Positions 32,093-42,002 are shown, numbered from the stretch's first letter. The stretch: 64,000 bases of DNA from DSWT01 sp035420085 (GCA_035420085.1 DAOLUH010000001.1:62001-126000); one strand, 5' to 3'. Notes: generated by a model from the sequence alone, not told the origin. A program made the numbers and translations.

Positions 32093-33010
32093 ATGAATGG
32101 CAATTGGTTTGTCCAGCGCAATCAAAGACGCGATGTTTGGTTGATCGTGGGCTGGTTGTTAATTGTGGCCCTGGGTATTGCCCTGGTCTGGTATGGATTC
32201 AGGCCGCAGGCGACGCAGACGCCCCCTGATCAAACCACCACCTCCCCTGTCACTGCCGCGCCGCAGTTGCGGCCTACTGTGACGCTGGTTCCACTTCCCA
32301 AGCCGACCCATACCTTGATGCCCACAAACACGCCCGCGCCGACAGCCACGCCCCTCCCCCCTACACCAACGCCATACATTGAGGCTGGCGCGGACGGCGT
32401 CAATGTCCGCAGCGGCCCTGCCACGACCTTCGACCGCCTGGGGTATCTTGACCCTGGAATGCAAGCGCCGCTCACCGGCCGTGACGGCGAGTGGTGGCAA
32501 ATCGCCTATAACGACGCGACAGCCTATGTTTACGGTCCCCTCGTCACCCCGCACAACCTTGAGACCGCTGCGCCGGTTTCGCCGACTGTGGCGTCCGAAG
32601 CGTCCCCTGGAGCCAATCAGACAGCTTTGGCAGATGAGATTTTTCAACGCATCAATCAATTCCGCGCCGACCGTGGGCTGGCACCCTGTAACCGCAATCC
32701 GGCCCTCGAACAGGCGGCGTTGCTGCACGCGCAAGATTGCGCGCAGCGGGGCGAACTGACACATACCGGGTCCGACGGCTCGACGGTCAGCCAGCGCGTC
32801 GCGCGCGCCGGTTATGACGCAGTCGGCGCTGCGGAGATCACCACAACCGGCGACTCGGCGCAGGCGGCCATGGATTGGTGGACGAGTGAAGCGCCCGACG
32901 GTCCGCACCACAGTGTGCTCATCAATCCTGCCTTCAAGGATATCGGCGTGGCGGTTGTATCCGCCGGAAACACTTATTACTTTGTCGCGTTGATGGCGCA
33001 ACCTAAGTAA
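32093..33010 (+). CDS. Membrane-anchored SH3b-CAP domain protein
   Basis: 305 residues. An uncleaved signal anchor (VWLIVGWLLIVALGIALVWYGF, about 14-35) is followed by a Thr/Pro-rich stalk (to residue 95), a bacterial SH3 domain (DGVNVRSGPATTFDRLG..., about 98-150) that probably binds cell-wall peptide, a short linker, and a CAP/SCP (PR-1-like) domain from about 178 (EIFQRINQFRADRGL...HAQDCAQRGELTHTG...HHSVLINPAFKDIGVAV). CAP domains in bacteria are secreted and of mostly unknown activity. It has an excellent AAAGGAGGT site and is separated by seven bases from the large sensor kinase, so both may be coexpressed. Confidence 0.9.
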   Translation: MNGNWFVQRNQRRDVWLIVGWLLIVALGIALVWYGFRPQATQTPPDQTTTSPVTAAPQLRPTVTLVPLPKPTHTLMPTNTPAPTATPLPPTPTPYIEAGADGVNVRSGPATTFDRLGYLDPGMQAPLTGRDGEWWQIAYNDATAYVYGPLVTPHNLETAAPVSPTVASEASPGANQTALADEIFQRINQFRADRGLAPCNRNPALEQAALLHAQDCAQRGELTHTGSDGSTVSQRVARAGYDAVGAAEITTTGDSAQAAMDWWTSEAPDGPHHSVLINPAFKDIGVAVVSAGNTYYFVALMAQPK

Positions 33011-33017
33011 CAATTCT

Positions 33018-36000
33018 ATGGACCGAGCCAACGCTCATTCGACCTCTAGCCTGCGAGCATGGCTGCACAGCATCCCCTTGCGCGTCAAACTGATGGCCGC
33101 ATTCTTCGTCCTCAGTGCGTTAACTGCGCTTCCCATCACGCTCATGACGTATCAGGCGACGACAAAGGCGCTCGACAAGGTTTTGGGCATACAACTCCAT
33201 TACCTGGCTGCCTCAAAAGCGCTCGCGGTCGGCGATTTATTGGCGCGACAGATCAATGCAGTGGAGGCGCTGAGTTTGAACAGCGTCTTATATGAGGCAG
33301 TCGTCGCTTCCAATGCGCAGTATAACGGCGCTGCTGGCGAAATCCAGGCCGGATTGGAGGCGCTGGATCGCCGGTGGATGGCGGCGGCTACCGATAAAGA
33401 TTCACCGGTTTACGAAACTCTCAACAACCCCGCTGCTGCAGAGCTGCGGCGCTTTCAACACCAGTTCCCCAACCTGGCCGAAGTGTTTCTCACGGATCGT
33501 CACGGGGCGTTAGTGGCTGCGGCAGCTCGCACCACCGATTATTATCAGGCTGACGAGGCATGGTGGCAGGCGGTCAATGCGGGACAGGGCGACCACTATA
33601 TTGGCGCGCCCATGTTTGACGATAGCGCCGGGATTCTGGGGGTGCGGCTGGCTGTCCCGGTCTACAGCGAAGATCAAACCACGGTCATCGGGGTGTTGGC
33701 GACAACGTACCACGTCGCTGCGCTTGAGGAGGCTTTGAACGTCGTCATTGATGACGACTCGAACTTATGGGTCGCGTTGCTCTTGCCGAGCGGCTACTGG
33801 CTGCGACCGGCTGAAGACCAATTCGAAGCTGTGCCTGGCAGCGCATGGGCCGACCTCCGCACAGCAACAGCCTCACCGTACACTGTGCTGGATTTTGAAG
33901 ATGCGTCGTACCTGGTCAGTCAGGCTGATGTCGCCACGCTCACACAAGAGCCGTCTGTTGCCGCATTAGGGTGGCGGGTTGTTGTCCGCCGGGAAAGACA
34001 ATCTGCCCTGGCGCCGATCATTGCGCAACGGAATGTCACCTTGTTGTGGGCCGGACTGATTGTCGTCGTCGCCGCGGGAGCAGGTATCCTCATGGCGCTT
34101 TGGCTGGCGCGACCGGTGATACGTTTGACGGCCATCGCGCAACAGATCGGCGCGGGTCATCTGGACGCGCGTGCGACAATCGAGGCGCGGGACGAAATCG
34201 GCACGTTGGCCACCACCTTTAACGCGATGACGGACCGTCTTCAGCAGACTTTGCGCGGGCTGGAACAACGGGTGCAGGAACTTCAAGCGGCGCACACCGC
34301 CCTGGAGCAGCGCACCCACGAGTTCACAGCCTTGTACGATACAGCTCTGGAAATCAATGCGCAACAGAACCTAACCGTCCTGCTGCAAGCGATTGTCGAG
34401 CGCGCAGCCAAACTGCTCAATGCCCCGATGGGGGGGCTATATCTCCTCAAGCCGGAAAGTCAGGTGCTTGAACTTGTCGTCAGTCATAATTTCCCGCCGG
34501 CGTATATCGGGACCACGTTGCAGGCCGGCGAAGGCCTGGCAGGGCGCGTTTTTCAAGCCGGGCAACCGCTCATGGTTGAGGATTATCATCATTGGGAAGG
34601 GCGCGCCGCACAATACAGCGACATATCCACCCGCCGTATTGTGGGGGTGCCACTCACCGTCGGACAGCAGATTATTGGCGTTCTCACGGTTGGCGATGAT
34701 GAACAAGCCGGTTTGTTCACTGAGGATGAAATTCAGTTAGTACGCATGTTCGCCGATCAAGCTGCGACGGCGATCAATAACGCGCGTTTGCTCGAAACCA
34801 CGCAGCGCGAACTTGCGGAACGTAAGCGCGCCGAGGAAGAGCTGCACAGCCGTCTGGAAGATATCGCGCGCTTCAGCGCCCTCGCCGTTGGGCGCGAACG
34901 CCGGATGGTGGAACTCAAACAGGAAATCAATGCACTGCATCAGGCGCTTGGACAAACAGCTCCTTACGCCATTGCGCACCATGATCTCGCAATCGAACCA
35001 GAGACGCCGGCGCCGGAACCCGCGCCAGCGTTGTTTACGAGCGTTGAAGAAGCGTCCTATAACCTGGCTTATTTGCTCCCGCTGGATCAAATGCAGTGGC
35101 TGCTGGACAGCTTTTGCGACGCGGTCGGTGTGGCTTCGGCCATCATTGATCTTGAAGGCCGGGTGCTCGTGGGCGCCCGCTGGCAACACATCTGTACCGA
35201 TTTTCATCGCGTGAATCCCATCACGTGCGCCCGCTGCATTGAGAGTGATACAATCCTGGCGGGCCAGCCGGTGGAAGGGGAGCATTTCGCGGTTTACCAA
35301 TGTCGCAACGGGCTGGTGGATGCGGCTGCGCCTATTATCATTGAGGGACGCCACGTCGCCAACGCCTTCGTCGGACAATTCCTGCTTGAGCCGCCCGATC
35401 CAGCTTTCTTCCGCCAGCAGGCTCACGAGTTTGGCTTTGATGAAACAGTTTACCTGGAAGCTATGGCGCAGGTGCCGATCGTTCCCCGTTACAAGCTCCC
35501 GGCCATTCTGAGTTTCTTGAGCAGTTTTGCCAAACTGGTCACGCTGATGGGGTTGGAGCGTCTCCGCGGCGCGAAGGCGCAGACGGCGCTTATCGAACAC
35601 ACCGAAGCCTTGCGCCGCAGAAACCAGGCCCTGCAGCAGCAACAGGAAGCTGTGCTTAACCTCGCGCAAGATATGGAAGAAGCCCGCCTGGCCTTGCAAG
35701 AGAGCGAAACCCGCTTCCGACTGTTGAGCGAGAGCGCGCTTTTGGGCATTTACATCATCCAGGATAACCGCTTTCAGTATGTCAATCCGGCTATGACGCA
35801 GATCTTTGGTTATACCGTCGCAGAATTTCTCCAGGCCCCGTCCTCTTTGATGCCGATCCACCCCGACGATCGGCCTTATGTGGCGGAAAGTGTGCGGCAA
35901 CGCCTGACGGGGGAGAAGGATACGGCGCACTATGTCACCCGCGGTCTGCGCAAGGATGGCGAGGTGATTGATATCGAGATCCTCGGACGGCGCATTGACT

Positions 36001-38000
36001 ATGCCGGGCGACCCGCCGTGATGGGCAACTTGCTCGACATCACCGAGAGCAAGCGCACCGAGTCCGCGCTGCGGCGTCTGGCGGCGGCCGTCGAGCAGTT
36101 GGGCGAGACGGTCGTCATCACCGACCTGGATGGCAAAATCGTCTATGCCAATCCACATTTCGAAATCGCGACCGGCTATACTGTCGCCGAAATGTTGGGG
36201 CACGATCACAGTCTGATCAAGAGCGGGCTTCACGATGCGGCCTTCTATTGCCAGTTGTGGGATACGATTACCGCCGGACGCATGTGGAGCGGGACGTTCA
36301 TCAACAAGCGCAAGGATGGACAGCTTTACTATGAGGCTGCGACCATCTTCCCAATTCGGGATGCTGAAGGGGTGACGATCAACTATGCTGGCGTCAAACG
36401 CGATATTACTGAGCAAGTGCGCGCCGCCGAAGAACGCGAGAAGCTATTGGTGCAGATCAGGGAATCCGCCGAACAAGTGCGCCAAATTATGGATACGGTT
36501 CCGGAAGGTGTGCTCTTACTGGATACGCATCTGCGCATCGTCCTGTGCAATCCCATTGCCGATGAGTATTTGTCCATCCTGGCGGACGTCTCTGAACGTG
36601 ACACGGCGCAACCCTTGACCCATCTGGGCGGGCGTCCTATCGGCGAGCTACTCACGGCGCCCCCCAGGGGATTGTGGCATGAGGTCGTCGCCAAACGACG
36701 GCGCTTCCACGTCGTCGCCCGCGCTGTGGAAGCCAGCCCGGCGGTGGAAGGTTGGGTGGTGGTGATCCATGATGTGACCAGGGAGTATGAGAACCAGCAA
36801 AATATCCAGCGACAGGAGCGCCTGGCCGGCATCGGGCAACTGGCTGCCGGCATTGCCCACGACTTCAACAATATCATCGCAGTGATTATGTTGTACAGCC
36901 AGATGTCGTTGCGCATCCCTGACCTCCCCGACAAACTGCGGGAACGCCTGGCGATCATCGCGGAACAGGGGCAGCACGCCTCTGCGCTGATCAACCAAAT
37001 TCTGGACTTCAGTCGCAGTTCTGTACTGGACTTGCGCCCGCTGGACCTGGTCCCGTTGTTGAAAGAAACGGTCAAGCTGTGGCAACGCACCTTACCGGAG
37101 GACATTCGCATCGAGCTGACTTATGATGCAGAGGTCGCTCTGGTGAACGCTGATCTGACCCGTATCCAACAAGTGTTGATGAATCTGGCCGTCAATGCGC
37201 GCGATGCGATGCCGGATGGCGGGACGCTGTCCCTTCATTTGGCGCACATCCACATTGCCGACCGCGACCAGACGCCGCTGCCTGATCTGGGCCTCGGAAC
37301 GTGGGTGGCGATCTCCATGACCGACACGGGGACCGGCATCCCGGATGATGTCCTGCCCTATATTTTTGAGCCTTTCTATACCACCAAAGCGCCGGGAGAG
37401 GGAACCGGCCTGGGATTGGCGCAGGTTTACGGCATCATTACGCACCACGCGGGCTACATTGACGTGAAAACCAAAGTCGGCGCAGGGAGCACCTTTATCG
37501 TCTATTTGCCCGCCCTCTCTCCGACACAACCCGCCGAGACGCTGGCGCTGGATAAGGATTTGCCGCTAGGCCACGGAGAAATGATCCTGGTCGTGGAAGA
37601 CAACCCCACCACCCGCGCGGCGATACTCGGCAGCCTGGAAGTCCTGCACTATCGCGCCTGTGAAGCCGCCAATGGCGAAGAAGCCTTGAAAGTTTTCGCG
37701 CAGTCCTACCATGATATAGCTTTAGTTCTGACCGACCTGGTGATGCCCGTGATGGGCGGCAAGACATTGGCGCGCGAGTTACATCGCCAGGCGCCGGCGC
37801 TCAACATCATTGTGATGAGCGGCAACCCATTGGACTCCACCGACGAATCCTGGCGCGAAGTCGGCGTGCGCGGCTGGATCCAAAAACCACCCACATTGGA
37901 GCAATTGGCAAAAACACTAGCTGGCGTTATACTATGTGCCAATACAGACAGTGCGAAACGCCCATCAGGGGGAACCACCATCCAGGAGGAGAATGCATGA
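33018..38000 (+). CDS. Hybrid sensor histidine kinase (Cache-HAMP-GAF-PocR-PAS3-HisKA-HATPase-REC)
   Basis: 1660 residues. Order: transmembrane helix 1 (~21-45), extracytoplasmic Cache-type sensor (~50-330), transmembrane helix 2 (~337-360), HAMP (~360-415), GAF (~434-590), coiled coil, PocR sensory domain (~682-860; Cys-rich CTDFHRVNPITCARCIE), three PAS domains (from ~894, ~1017, ~1144), HisKA with IAHDFNN (phospho-His near 1281), HATPase with GTGIPDD and GTGLGLAQ, and a receiver (~1520-1640) with phospho-acceptor D in VLTDLVMP. Such kinases sense small ligands through Cache and PocR modules. The stop codon overlaps the start of a glycosidase gene (ATGA), hinting that the system senses and acts on a carbohydrate-related cue. 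Confidence 0.92.
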   Translation: MDRANAHSTSSLRAWLHSIPLRVKLMAAFFVLSALTALPITLMTYQATTKALDKVLGIQLHYLAASKALAVGDLLARQINAVEALSLNSVLYEAVVASNAQYNGAAGEIQAGLEALDRRWMAAATDKDSPVYETLNNPAAAELRRFQHQFPNLAEVFLTDRHGALVAAAARTTDYYQADEAWWQAVNAGQGDHYIGAPMFDDSAGILGVRLAVPVYSEDQTTVIGVLATTYHVAALEEALNVVIDDDSNLWVALLLPSGYWLRPAEDQFEAVPGSAWADLRTATASPYTVLDFEDASYLVSQADVATLTQEPSVAALGWRVVVRRERQSALAPIIAQRNVTLLWAGLIVVVAAGAGILMALWLARPVIRLTAIAQQIGAGHLDARATIEARDEIGTLATTFNAMTDRLQQTLRGLEQRVQELQAAHTALEQRTHEFTALYDTALEINAQQNLTVLLQAIVERAAKLLNAPMGGLYLLKPESQVLELVVSHNFPPAYIGTTLQAGEGLAGRVFQAGQPLMVEDYHHWEGRAAQYSDISTRRIVGVPLTVGQQIIGVLTVGDDEQAGLFTEDEIQLVRMFADQAATAINNARLLETTQRELAERKRAEEELHSRLEDIARFSALAVGRERRMVELKQEINALHQALGQTAPYAIAHHDLAIEPETPAPEPAPALFTSVEEASYNLAYLLPLDQMQWLLDSFCDAVGVASAIIDLEGRVLVGARWQHICTDFHRVNPITCARCIESDTILAGQPVEGEHFAVYQCRNGLVDAAAPIIIEGRHVANAFVGQFLLEPPDPAFFRQQAHEFGFDETVYLEAMAQVPIVPRYKLPAILSFLSSFAKLVTLMGLERLRGAKAQTALIEHTEALRRRNQALQQQQEAVLNLAQDMEEARLALQESETRFRLLSESALLGIYIIQDNRFQYVNPAMTQIFGYTVAEFLQAPSSLMPIHPDDRPYVAESVRQRLTGEKDTAHYVTRGLRKDGEVIDIEILGRRIDYAGRPAVMGNLLDITESKRTESALRRLAAAVEQLGETVVITDLDGKIVYANPHFEIATGYTVAEMLGHDHSLIKSGLHDAAFYCQLWDTITAGRMWSGTFINKRKDGQLYYEAATIFPIRDAEGVTINYAGVKRDITEQVRAAEEREKLLVQIRESAEQVRQIMDTVPEGVLLLDTHLRIVLCNPIADEYLSILADVSERDTAQPLTHLGGRPIGELLTAPPRGLWHEVVAKRRRFHVVARAVEASPAVEGWVVVIHDVTREYENQQNIQRQERLAGIGQLAAGIAHDFNNIIAVIMLYSQMSLRIPDLPDKLRERLAIIAEQGQHASALINQILDFSRSSVLDLRPLDLVPLLKETVKLWQRTLPEDIRIELTYDAEVALVNADLTRIQQVLMNLAVNARDAMPDGGTLSLHLAHIHIADRDQTPLPDLGLGTWVAISMTDTGTGIPDDVLPYIFEPFYTTKAPGEGTGLGLAQVYGIITHHAGYIDVKTKVGAGSTFIVYLPALSPTQPAETLALDKDLPLGHGEMILVVEDNPTTRAAILGSLEVLHYRACEAANGEEALKVFAQSYHDIALVLTDLVMPVMGGKTLARELHRQAPALNIIVMSGNPLDSTDESWREVGVRGWIQKPPTLEQLAKTLAGVILCANTDSAKRPSGGTTIQEENA

Positions 38001-39997
38001 AACCATCTTTCATTTTAACGCCAGAATGTCTGCTCGGAACGCTTCAAACAGAGGATACCCCGGCTCCTATTGCCGATGCGACCGTCTACCTTGCCCGCGA
38101 CATTGGCGACGGGCTGGGCTATATCTTTCCCAAAGGGGCTTTGGCAGACATGTGCTACCTCACTGCCGATACGTTGCTCGACGGGGAACAACTCGCTGTT
38201 TTTGCCTTGCACTTGCAAGAGGGCCAGAGTGGCCCGACGTTTGTGTTGAGCTACGGCCTGCTCTCGCAGTGTACGGCGCGGCTGCGTGTGCCGTTAGAAG
38301 CCGTGAATCAGAATCGCTGGCGCTACGAGCGCGAAGGCGCGTGGCTCAAGCCGATCTGCGGAGGGCAGCGCGTGGATTTGCGCAAGGTAGACCGGATGCG
38401 TCTGGTTGTGCTGCGCAAGGGACCACAGCCGGTGCGCTTTTCCCTCACCCCGATCACCGCAACCGTCGCGGAGCCGCCCAGGCTAGAAACGTTGACGCTT
38501 CCCAAAGGCAAGTTGTTAGATGAGATGGGGCAGAGTACGCTTCACGAGTGGCCGACCAAGAGCCGCAGTCCCGAAGAGGTGACGGAGCGTCTGCACACCC
38601 AGCTTGCCGCCGCGCCGGAGTATCGCCTCCCGCCGGGCTTCTCGCGGTGGGGTGGGTGGCTCGGCAAGCGTTTCCCCGCCACGGGCTTTTTCCGCACACT
38701 GCGCGACCAATCGCGCTGGTGGCTCGTGGATCCCGATGGCTACGCTTTCTGGTCTTCCGGGCTGGACTGCGTCGGGTTTGGTATTGATACGGCCTACGAG
38801 GGGTTGGAGGCCGCGTTGACGTGGCTTCCTGAGGCCGACGGTCCTTACGCCCAGGCGCACCACGAGCGCGGCGAAGTGAACGCCTTCGATTACCTCAAAG
38901 CCAACTTCATCCGCGCCTTCGGGCCGGAGGCCGCCCACAACAAGTGGAGCGTCATCACCCTGGGGCTGCTGCGGCAGTTCGGTTTCAACACCGTTGCCAA
39001 CTGGTCGGATTGGCGCATCGCGCGCGACGCACAAATGCCCTATGTCCGCCCGCTGGATGGACGCGCGCTTGCGATCCCCACCGTCTACCGCGACTTCCCT
39101 GATGTTTTCCACCCCGATTGCGACCGCGCGAAGGCGGCGTTCGCCGAGCAGTTGCGCGAGACCCGCGACGATCCGGCTTTCATCGGCTACTTCTTGATGA
39201 ACGAACCCAATTGGGGTTTCGCGCAAGAGTCGCCGGCTGCCGGGATGCTGTTCAACACCCCCAAGTGCTACACGCGCCAGGCGCTCAGCGTCTTCCTGCG
39301 CGGGCGCTACGGCGACGAAGAACGATTGTCCGAGGCTTGGGAAATCGGTACCACATTCGCGGAATTGGCTGAAGGCGAGTGGAACATCCCACTGACCCCG
39401 CGTGCGCAGGCCGATCTGGCGGACTTCAGCGCGATTATGGTCGAGCGATACTTTGGCGGTCTGAGCGCAGCGTGCCGTGAGGTGGATCCGAATCACCTGA
39501 ACCTGGGGATTCGCTATTACACCATCCCGCCGGCGTGGGCCATCAAGGGAATGCGCGCCTTCGACGTCTTCAGCATGAACTGTTACCGCACGCGCGTCCC
39601 CGCCGCGGAGATGGCCCAGATCAACGCGCTGCTCAATATGCCGATTATGATCGGCGAGTGGCACTTCGGCGCGCTGGACGTGGGGCTGCCGGCCGCCGGC
39701 ATCGGACACGTGCCGACGCAGGTTGACCGGGGGAAGGCGTTCCGCGTTTACCTGGAAGACGCGGCGGCGCAGCCCTGGTGTGTGGGCGTTCACTATTTCA
39801 CCCTGTACGACCAATCCGCCCTGGGCCGTTTTGACGGCGAGAACTACAACATCGGCTTCCTGGATACCTGCAATCGCCCCTATGAACCGCTGGCCGAGGC
39901 CGCCCGCCTCAGCCACGAGCGGCTCTACCAGGTGGCGATGGGCGAAGTCGCTCCTTACGACGACGCGCCGGAGTACCTGCCGTTGTTGTTTATGTGA
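37997..39997 (+). CDS. Clan GH-A glycoside hydrolase (agarase/GH50-like)
   Basis: 666 residues. The N-terminal 190 residues are beta-rich (jelly-roll-like) and a TIM barrel starts near residue 225 (TGFFRTLRDQSRWWLVDPDG...FWSSGLDCVG), closely resembling the GH50 beta-agarase entry motif. The acid/base is likely the Glu in FLMNEPNW and the nucleophile the Glu in MIGEWHFGALD, the clan GH-A pattern. No signal peptide, so cytoplasmic. ATG 37997 overlaps the kinase stop (ATGA) with AGGAGGAG upstream. Actual substrate is unknown: agarase-like proteins in non-marine bacteria often act on other galactosides. A CGTAAAA-type repeat begins six bases after the stop. Confidence 0.75.
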   Translation: MKPSFILTPECLLGTLQTEDTPAPIADATVYLARDIGDGLGYIFPKGALADMCYLTADTLLDGEQLAVFALHLQEGQSGPTFVLSYGLLSQCTARLRVPLEAVNQNRWRYEREGAWLKPICGGQRVDLRKVDRMRLVVLRKGPQPVRFSLTPITATVAEPPRLETLTLPKGKLLDEMGQSTLHEWPTKSRSPEEVTERLHTQLAAAPEYRLPPGFSRWGGWLGKRFPATGFFRTLRDQSRWWLVDPDGYAFWSSGLDCVGFGIDTAYEGLEAALTWLPEADGPYAQAHHERGEVNAFDYLKANFIRAFGPEAAHNKWSVITLGLLRQFGFNTVANWSDWRIARDAQMPYVRPLDGRALAIPTVYRDFPDVFHPDCDRAKAAFAEQLRETRDDPAFIGYFLMNEPNWGFAQESPAAGMLFNTPKCYTRQALSVFLRGRYGDEERLSEAWEIGTTFAELAEGEWNIPLTPRAQADLADFSAIMVERYFGGLSAACREVDPNHLNLGIRYYTIPPAWAIKGMRAFDVFSMNCYRTRVPAAEMAQINALLNMPIMIGEWHFGALDVGLPAAGIGHVPTQVDRGKAFRVYLEDAAAQPWCVGVHYFTLYDQSALGRFDGENYNIGFLDTCNRPYEPLAEAARLSHERLYQVAMGEVAPYDDAPEYLPLLFM

Positions 39998-40002
39998 TCA
40001 TG

Positions 40003-40273
40003 AAGCGTAAAACGTAAAGACGTAAAACGTAAAACGTAAAGCGGCTGTAACTGTTCAGTCGTCATCCTTCGGCAAGCTCAGGACAGGTCTCCGAACGTAG
40101 CGGAACGAGTGAAACGAGTGGAGCGAAGTGAGGAATCTCTGCTCGTGCAACGTAGAGACCCTTCACTCCGTTCCAGTCGCGCAGACGTTCCTTTCACTCC
40201 GCTCAGGGTGACGGTCGCATTGCAGGTAGGCTGAATAGTTACAGCGGCTTACGTTTTACGTCTTACGTTTTAG
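40003..40273. repeat. 270-bp inverted-repeat element flanked by CGTAAAA arrays (F)
   Basis: The left end 40003-40058 carries CGTAAAA-type heptamers followed by GCGGCTGTAACTGTTCAG; the right end 40229-40273 is its inverted counterpart (CTGAATAGTTACAGCGGC then TTACGTTTTACG repeats). Between them (40059-40228) is a second, less exact inverted repeat starting GTCATCCTTCGGCAAGCTCA and ending CCGCTCAGGGTGACG, with internal GAACGAGTGAAACGAGTGG/CTTCACTCCGTTCC complementarity. No open reading frame of note. It fills the gap between the glycosidase and the URO-D-like gene and looks like a non-coding, MITE-like palindromic unit. Confidence 0.8.
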
Positions 40274-40291
40274 TCCGATTGAGGTGCTGAA

Positions 40292-41347
40292 ATGGACTCG
40301 CGCACACGGGTATTGACGGCGTTGGACGGCGGGGAACCGGATCGGGTGCCCTGCGCGCTTGGGTTTTCGCGCGTCACACTCGCGTCGCTGCTGCCGCCGG
40401 AGCAAGCGCAGGCAGTGGCTGTTGATGTGGAGTTTGTCCGCTTCCCGCCCTCACCGGAGGATGAGGCGCTGCGTCAGGTTGGGCGGCCTTTTTCGCCAGA
40501 CACGCGCTTGGGGACGTTGGAACAAATGGCGACGTATGCCCGGTGGAACTACCAGCCGTCTGATCCTGAGCACCGCAACCCTCTCGCCCGCGCGCAGACG
40601 CTAGGTGAACTGCAAGACTTTCCCTTTCCCGATATCAGCGCGCCGTATCAAGTAGCGGGGTTGGCGGAGGAAGTGGCGCAATTCCACGCGCGCGGTTTGG
40701 CGGTGGGCGGGAGCCTGCCGCATCTGGGCGGTGAATTGTTTGAATCAGCCTGGCGGCTGCGGGGATTGGAAAACTTTCTGCTGGATATGGTGCAACGGCC
40801 TGATTGGGCGTACTTCCTGTTGGACCGGCTGACGGCGTTTGCCTGCCGCAATGCAGAAACCCTGGCCCACGCCGGCCTTGACGTGCTCTCCCTTGCCGAT
40901 GATGTGGGGATGCCGGGTTCGATGATGATCGGGCCGGACACCTGGCGCGCGTTCTTCAAGGCGCGTATGGCCGCCATCATCCAGGCTGCGCGCGCAATTA
41001 ACGGGGATATTCGTGTCGTCTTCCACAGCGATGGCTATTTTGAGCCGATTATCGCCGACTTGATCGAGATTGGGGTCAATGCGATCAATCCTTTGCAACC
41101 CGATCACATGGACGCTGTACGGATTCGCCAACAGTTCGGCGCCCGGCTGGCCTTGTGGGGAACGATTGGGCGACAAACGACGTTCAGTTTTGCCGCGCCT
41201 GACTCCATCCGTCAGGAGGTTTCTCAGCGGATTGCCACACTAGGCCGCGCCGGCCTGATCCTTTCTCCGGCGTATGACATTGACGAACCTGACATTCCCT
41301 GGAAAAACATCGTCGCTTTTCTGGAAGCGGTTCAGGTTTATGGTTGA
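40292..41347 (+). CDS. Uroporphyrinogen decarboxylase-family (URO-D/MtaA-like) protein
   Basis: 351 residues of the URO-D fold. The opening SRTRVLTALDGGEPDRVPC is typical of URO-D relatives, as are GLDVLSLADDVGMPGSMMIGPDTWRAFF and VVFHSDGYFEPIIADLIEIGVNAINPLQPD (barrel strands with a His near the metal site of methyltransferase members). It lacks the surroundings of heme synthesis and is more like the catabolic or methyltransferase-type URO-D proteins often found beside glycosidases. Start ATG 40292 with GAGGTG upstream. Substrate unknown. Could be a cobamide-dependent methyltransferase relative, but no corrinoid protein is adjacent. Confidence 0.8.
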   Translation: MDSRTRVLTALDGGEPDRVPCALGFSRVTLASLLPPEQAQAVAVDVEFVRFPPSPEDEALRQVGRPFSPDTRLGTLEQMATYARWNYQPSDPEHRNPLARAQTLGELQDFPFPDISAPYQVAGLAEEVAQFHARGLAVGGSLPHLGGELFESAWRLRGLENFLLDMVQRPDWAYFLLDRLTAFACRNAETLAHAGLDVLSLADDVGMPGSMMIGPDTWRAFFKARMAAIIQAARAINGDIRVVFHSDGYFEPIIADLIEIGVNAINPLQPDHMDAVRIRQQFGARLALWGTIGRQTTFSFAAPDSIRQEVSQRIATLGRAGLILSPAYDIDEPDIPWKNIVAFLEAVQVYG

Positions 41348-41540
41348 GAAACCAGAATTACACTGGTTTAACTCAGTTGAAACTTACGCTTACACAAGGA
41401 GGTCAAACGACAAGAAAACCCTGGCGCAGCGCCGGTTATGTTGTGGCGTCTGGCAGACTCCAAAATCAACGTTAGAGGCTGGTCACCTTGAGCGTCAACA
41501 GGGCTTCGTGAAGTGGGTTGTGTTTCAAAGGAGGTTTTCT
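41348..41540 (+). other. 193-base leader before the LysM gene with several hairpins
   Basis: Contains an isolated AAGGAGGT-like site (about 41396-41403) not followed by a usable frame, then small stem-loops: CTGGC-gca-GCCGG, GTCT-ggc-AGAC and CTTCG-tg-AAG-type helices. It could be a structured leader for the secreted LysM protein; evidence is weak. No promoter of quality is visible. Confidence 0.3.
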
Positions 41541-42002
41541 ATGCGTAGAGTGGTGTTTGTGTCGTTGCTTGTTTTAGGGTTGTTGCTGGTTTCCAGCGCG
41601 CCTGCGCTCGCCCAACCGGCCACGAGTGGCATCATTGTCAACCACGTTGTCAGGTCGGGCGAGACGATCTTCTGTATCGCCCGCGCGTATGGCGTTAGCC
41701 CCTTTGCGATCATCAACTATAACCTGGTTGCATATCCTGGCTGGATTTACCCTGGACAGGTCCTCGCCATCCCGAATGTGCCGGCCGTGTTACCGCCTGG
41801 CCCGGTGTGCGCGCGTCAGGACCCGCAGCCTCAGCCGTCGTCATGTACCTGCGCGTACTATTACACCGTCATGACGGGTGATAATCTTTACCGGATTTCG
41901 CTCAGATACGGTGTGAACATGTGGCGCATCGCTGAATGTAACGGGATTTTGAATCTGAACTACATTCGCGTTGGCGATGTGTTGTGCATTCCTAGTCCGT
42001 AA
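41541..42002 (+). CDS. Secreted protein with two LysM domains
   Basis: 153 residues. Signal peptide MRRVVFVSLLVLGLLLVSSAPALA with a likely cleavage after ALA. Two LysM peptidoglycan-binding repeats: residues ~35-80 (HVVRSGETIFCIARAYGVSPFAIINYN...YPGQVLAIP) and ~105-152 (YTVMTGDNLYRISLRYGVNMWRIAECN...RVGDVLCIP), joined by a Pro/Gln/Cys-rich linker. Cysteines in both repeats suggest disulfides outside the cell. The start at ATG 41541 is set by a strong AAAGGAGG site; in-frame upstream codons lie in the non-coding leader. Followed by a 17-bp-stem terminator. Confidence 0.93.
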   Translation: MRRVVFVSLLVLGLLLVSSAPALAQPATSGIIVNHVVRSGETIFCIARAYGVSPFAIINYNLVAYPGWIYPGQVLAIPNVPAVLPPGPVCARQDPQPQPSSCTCAYYYTVMTGDNLYRISLRYGVNMWRIAECNGILNLNYIRVGDVLCIPSP

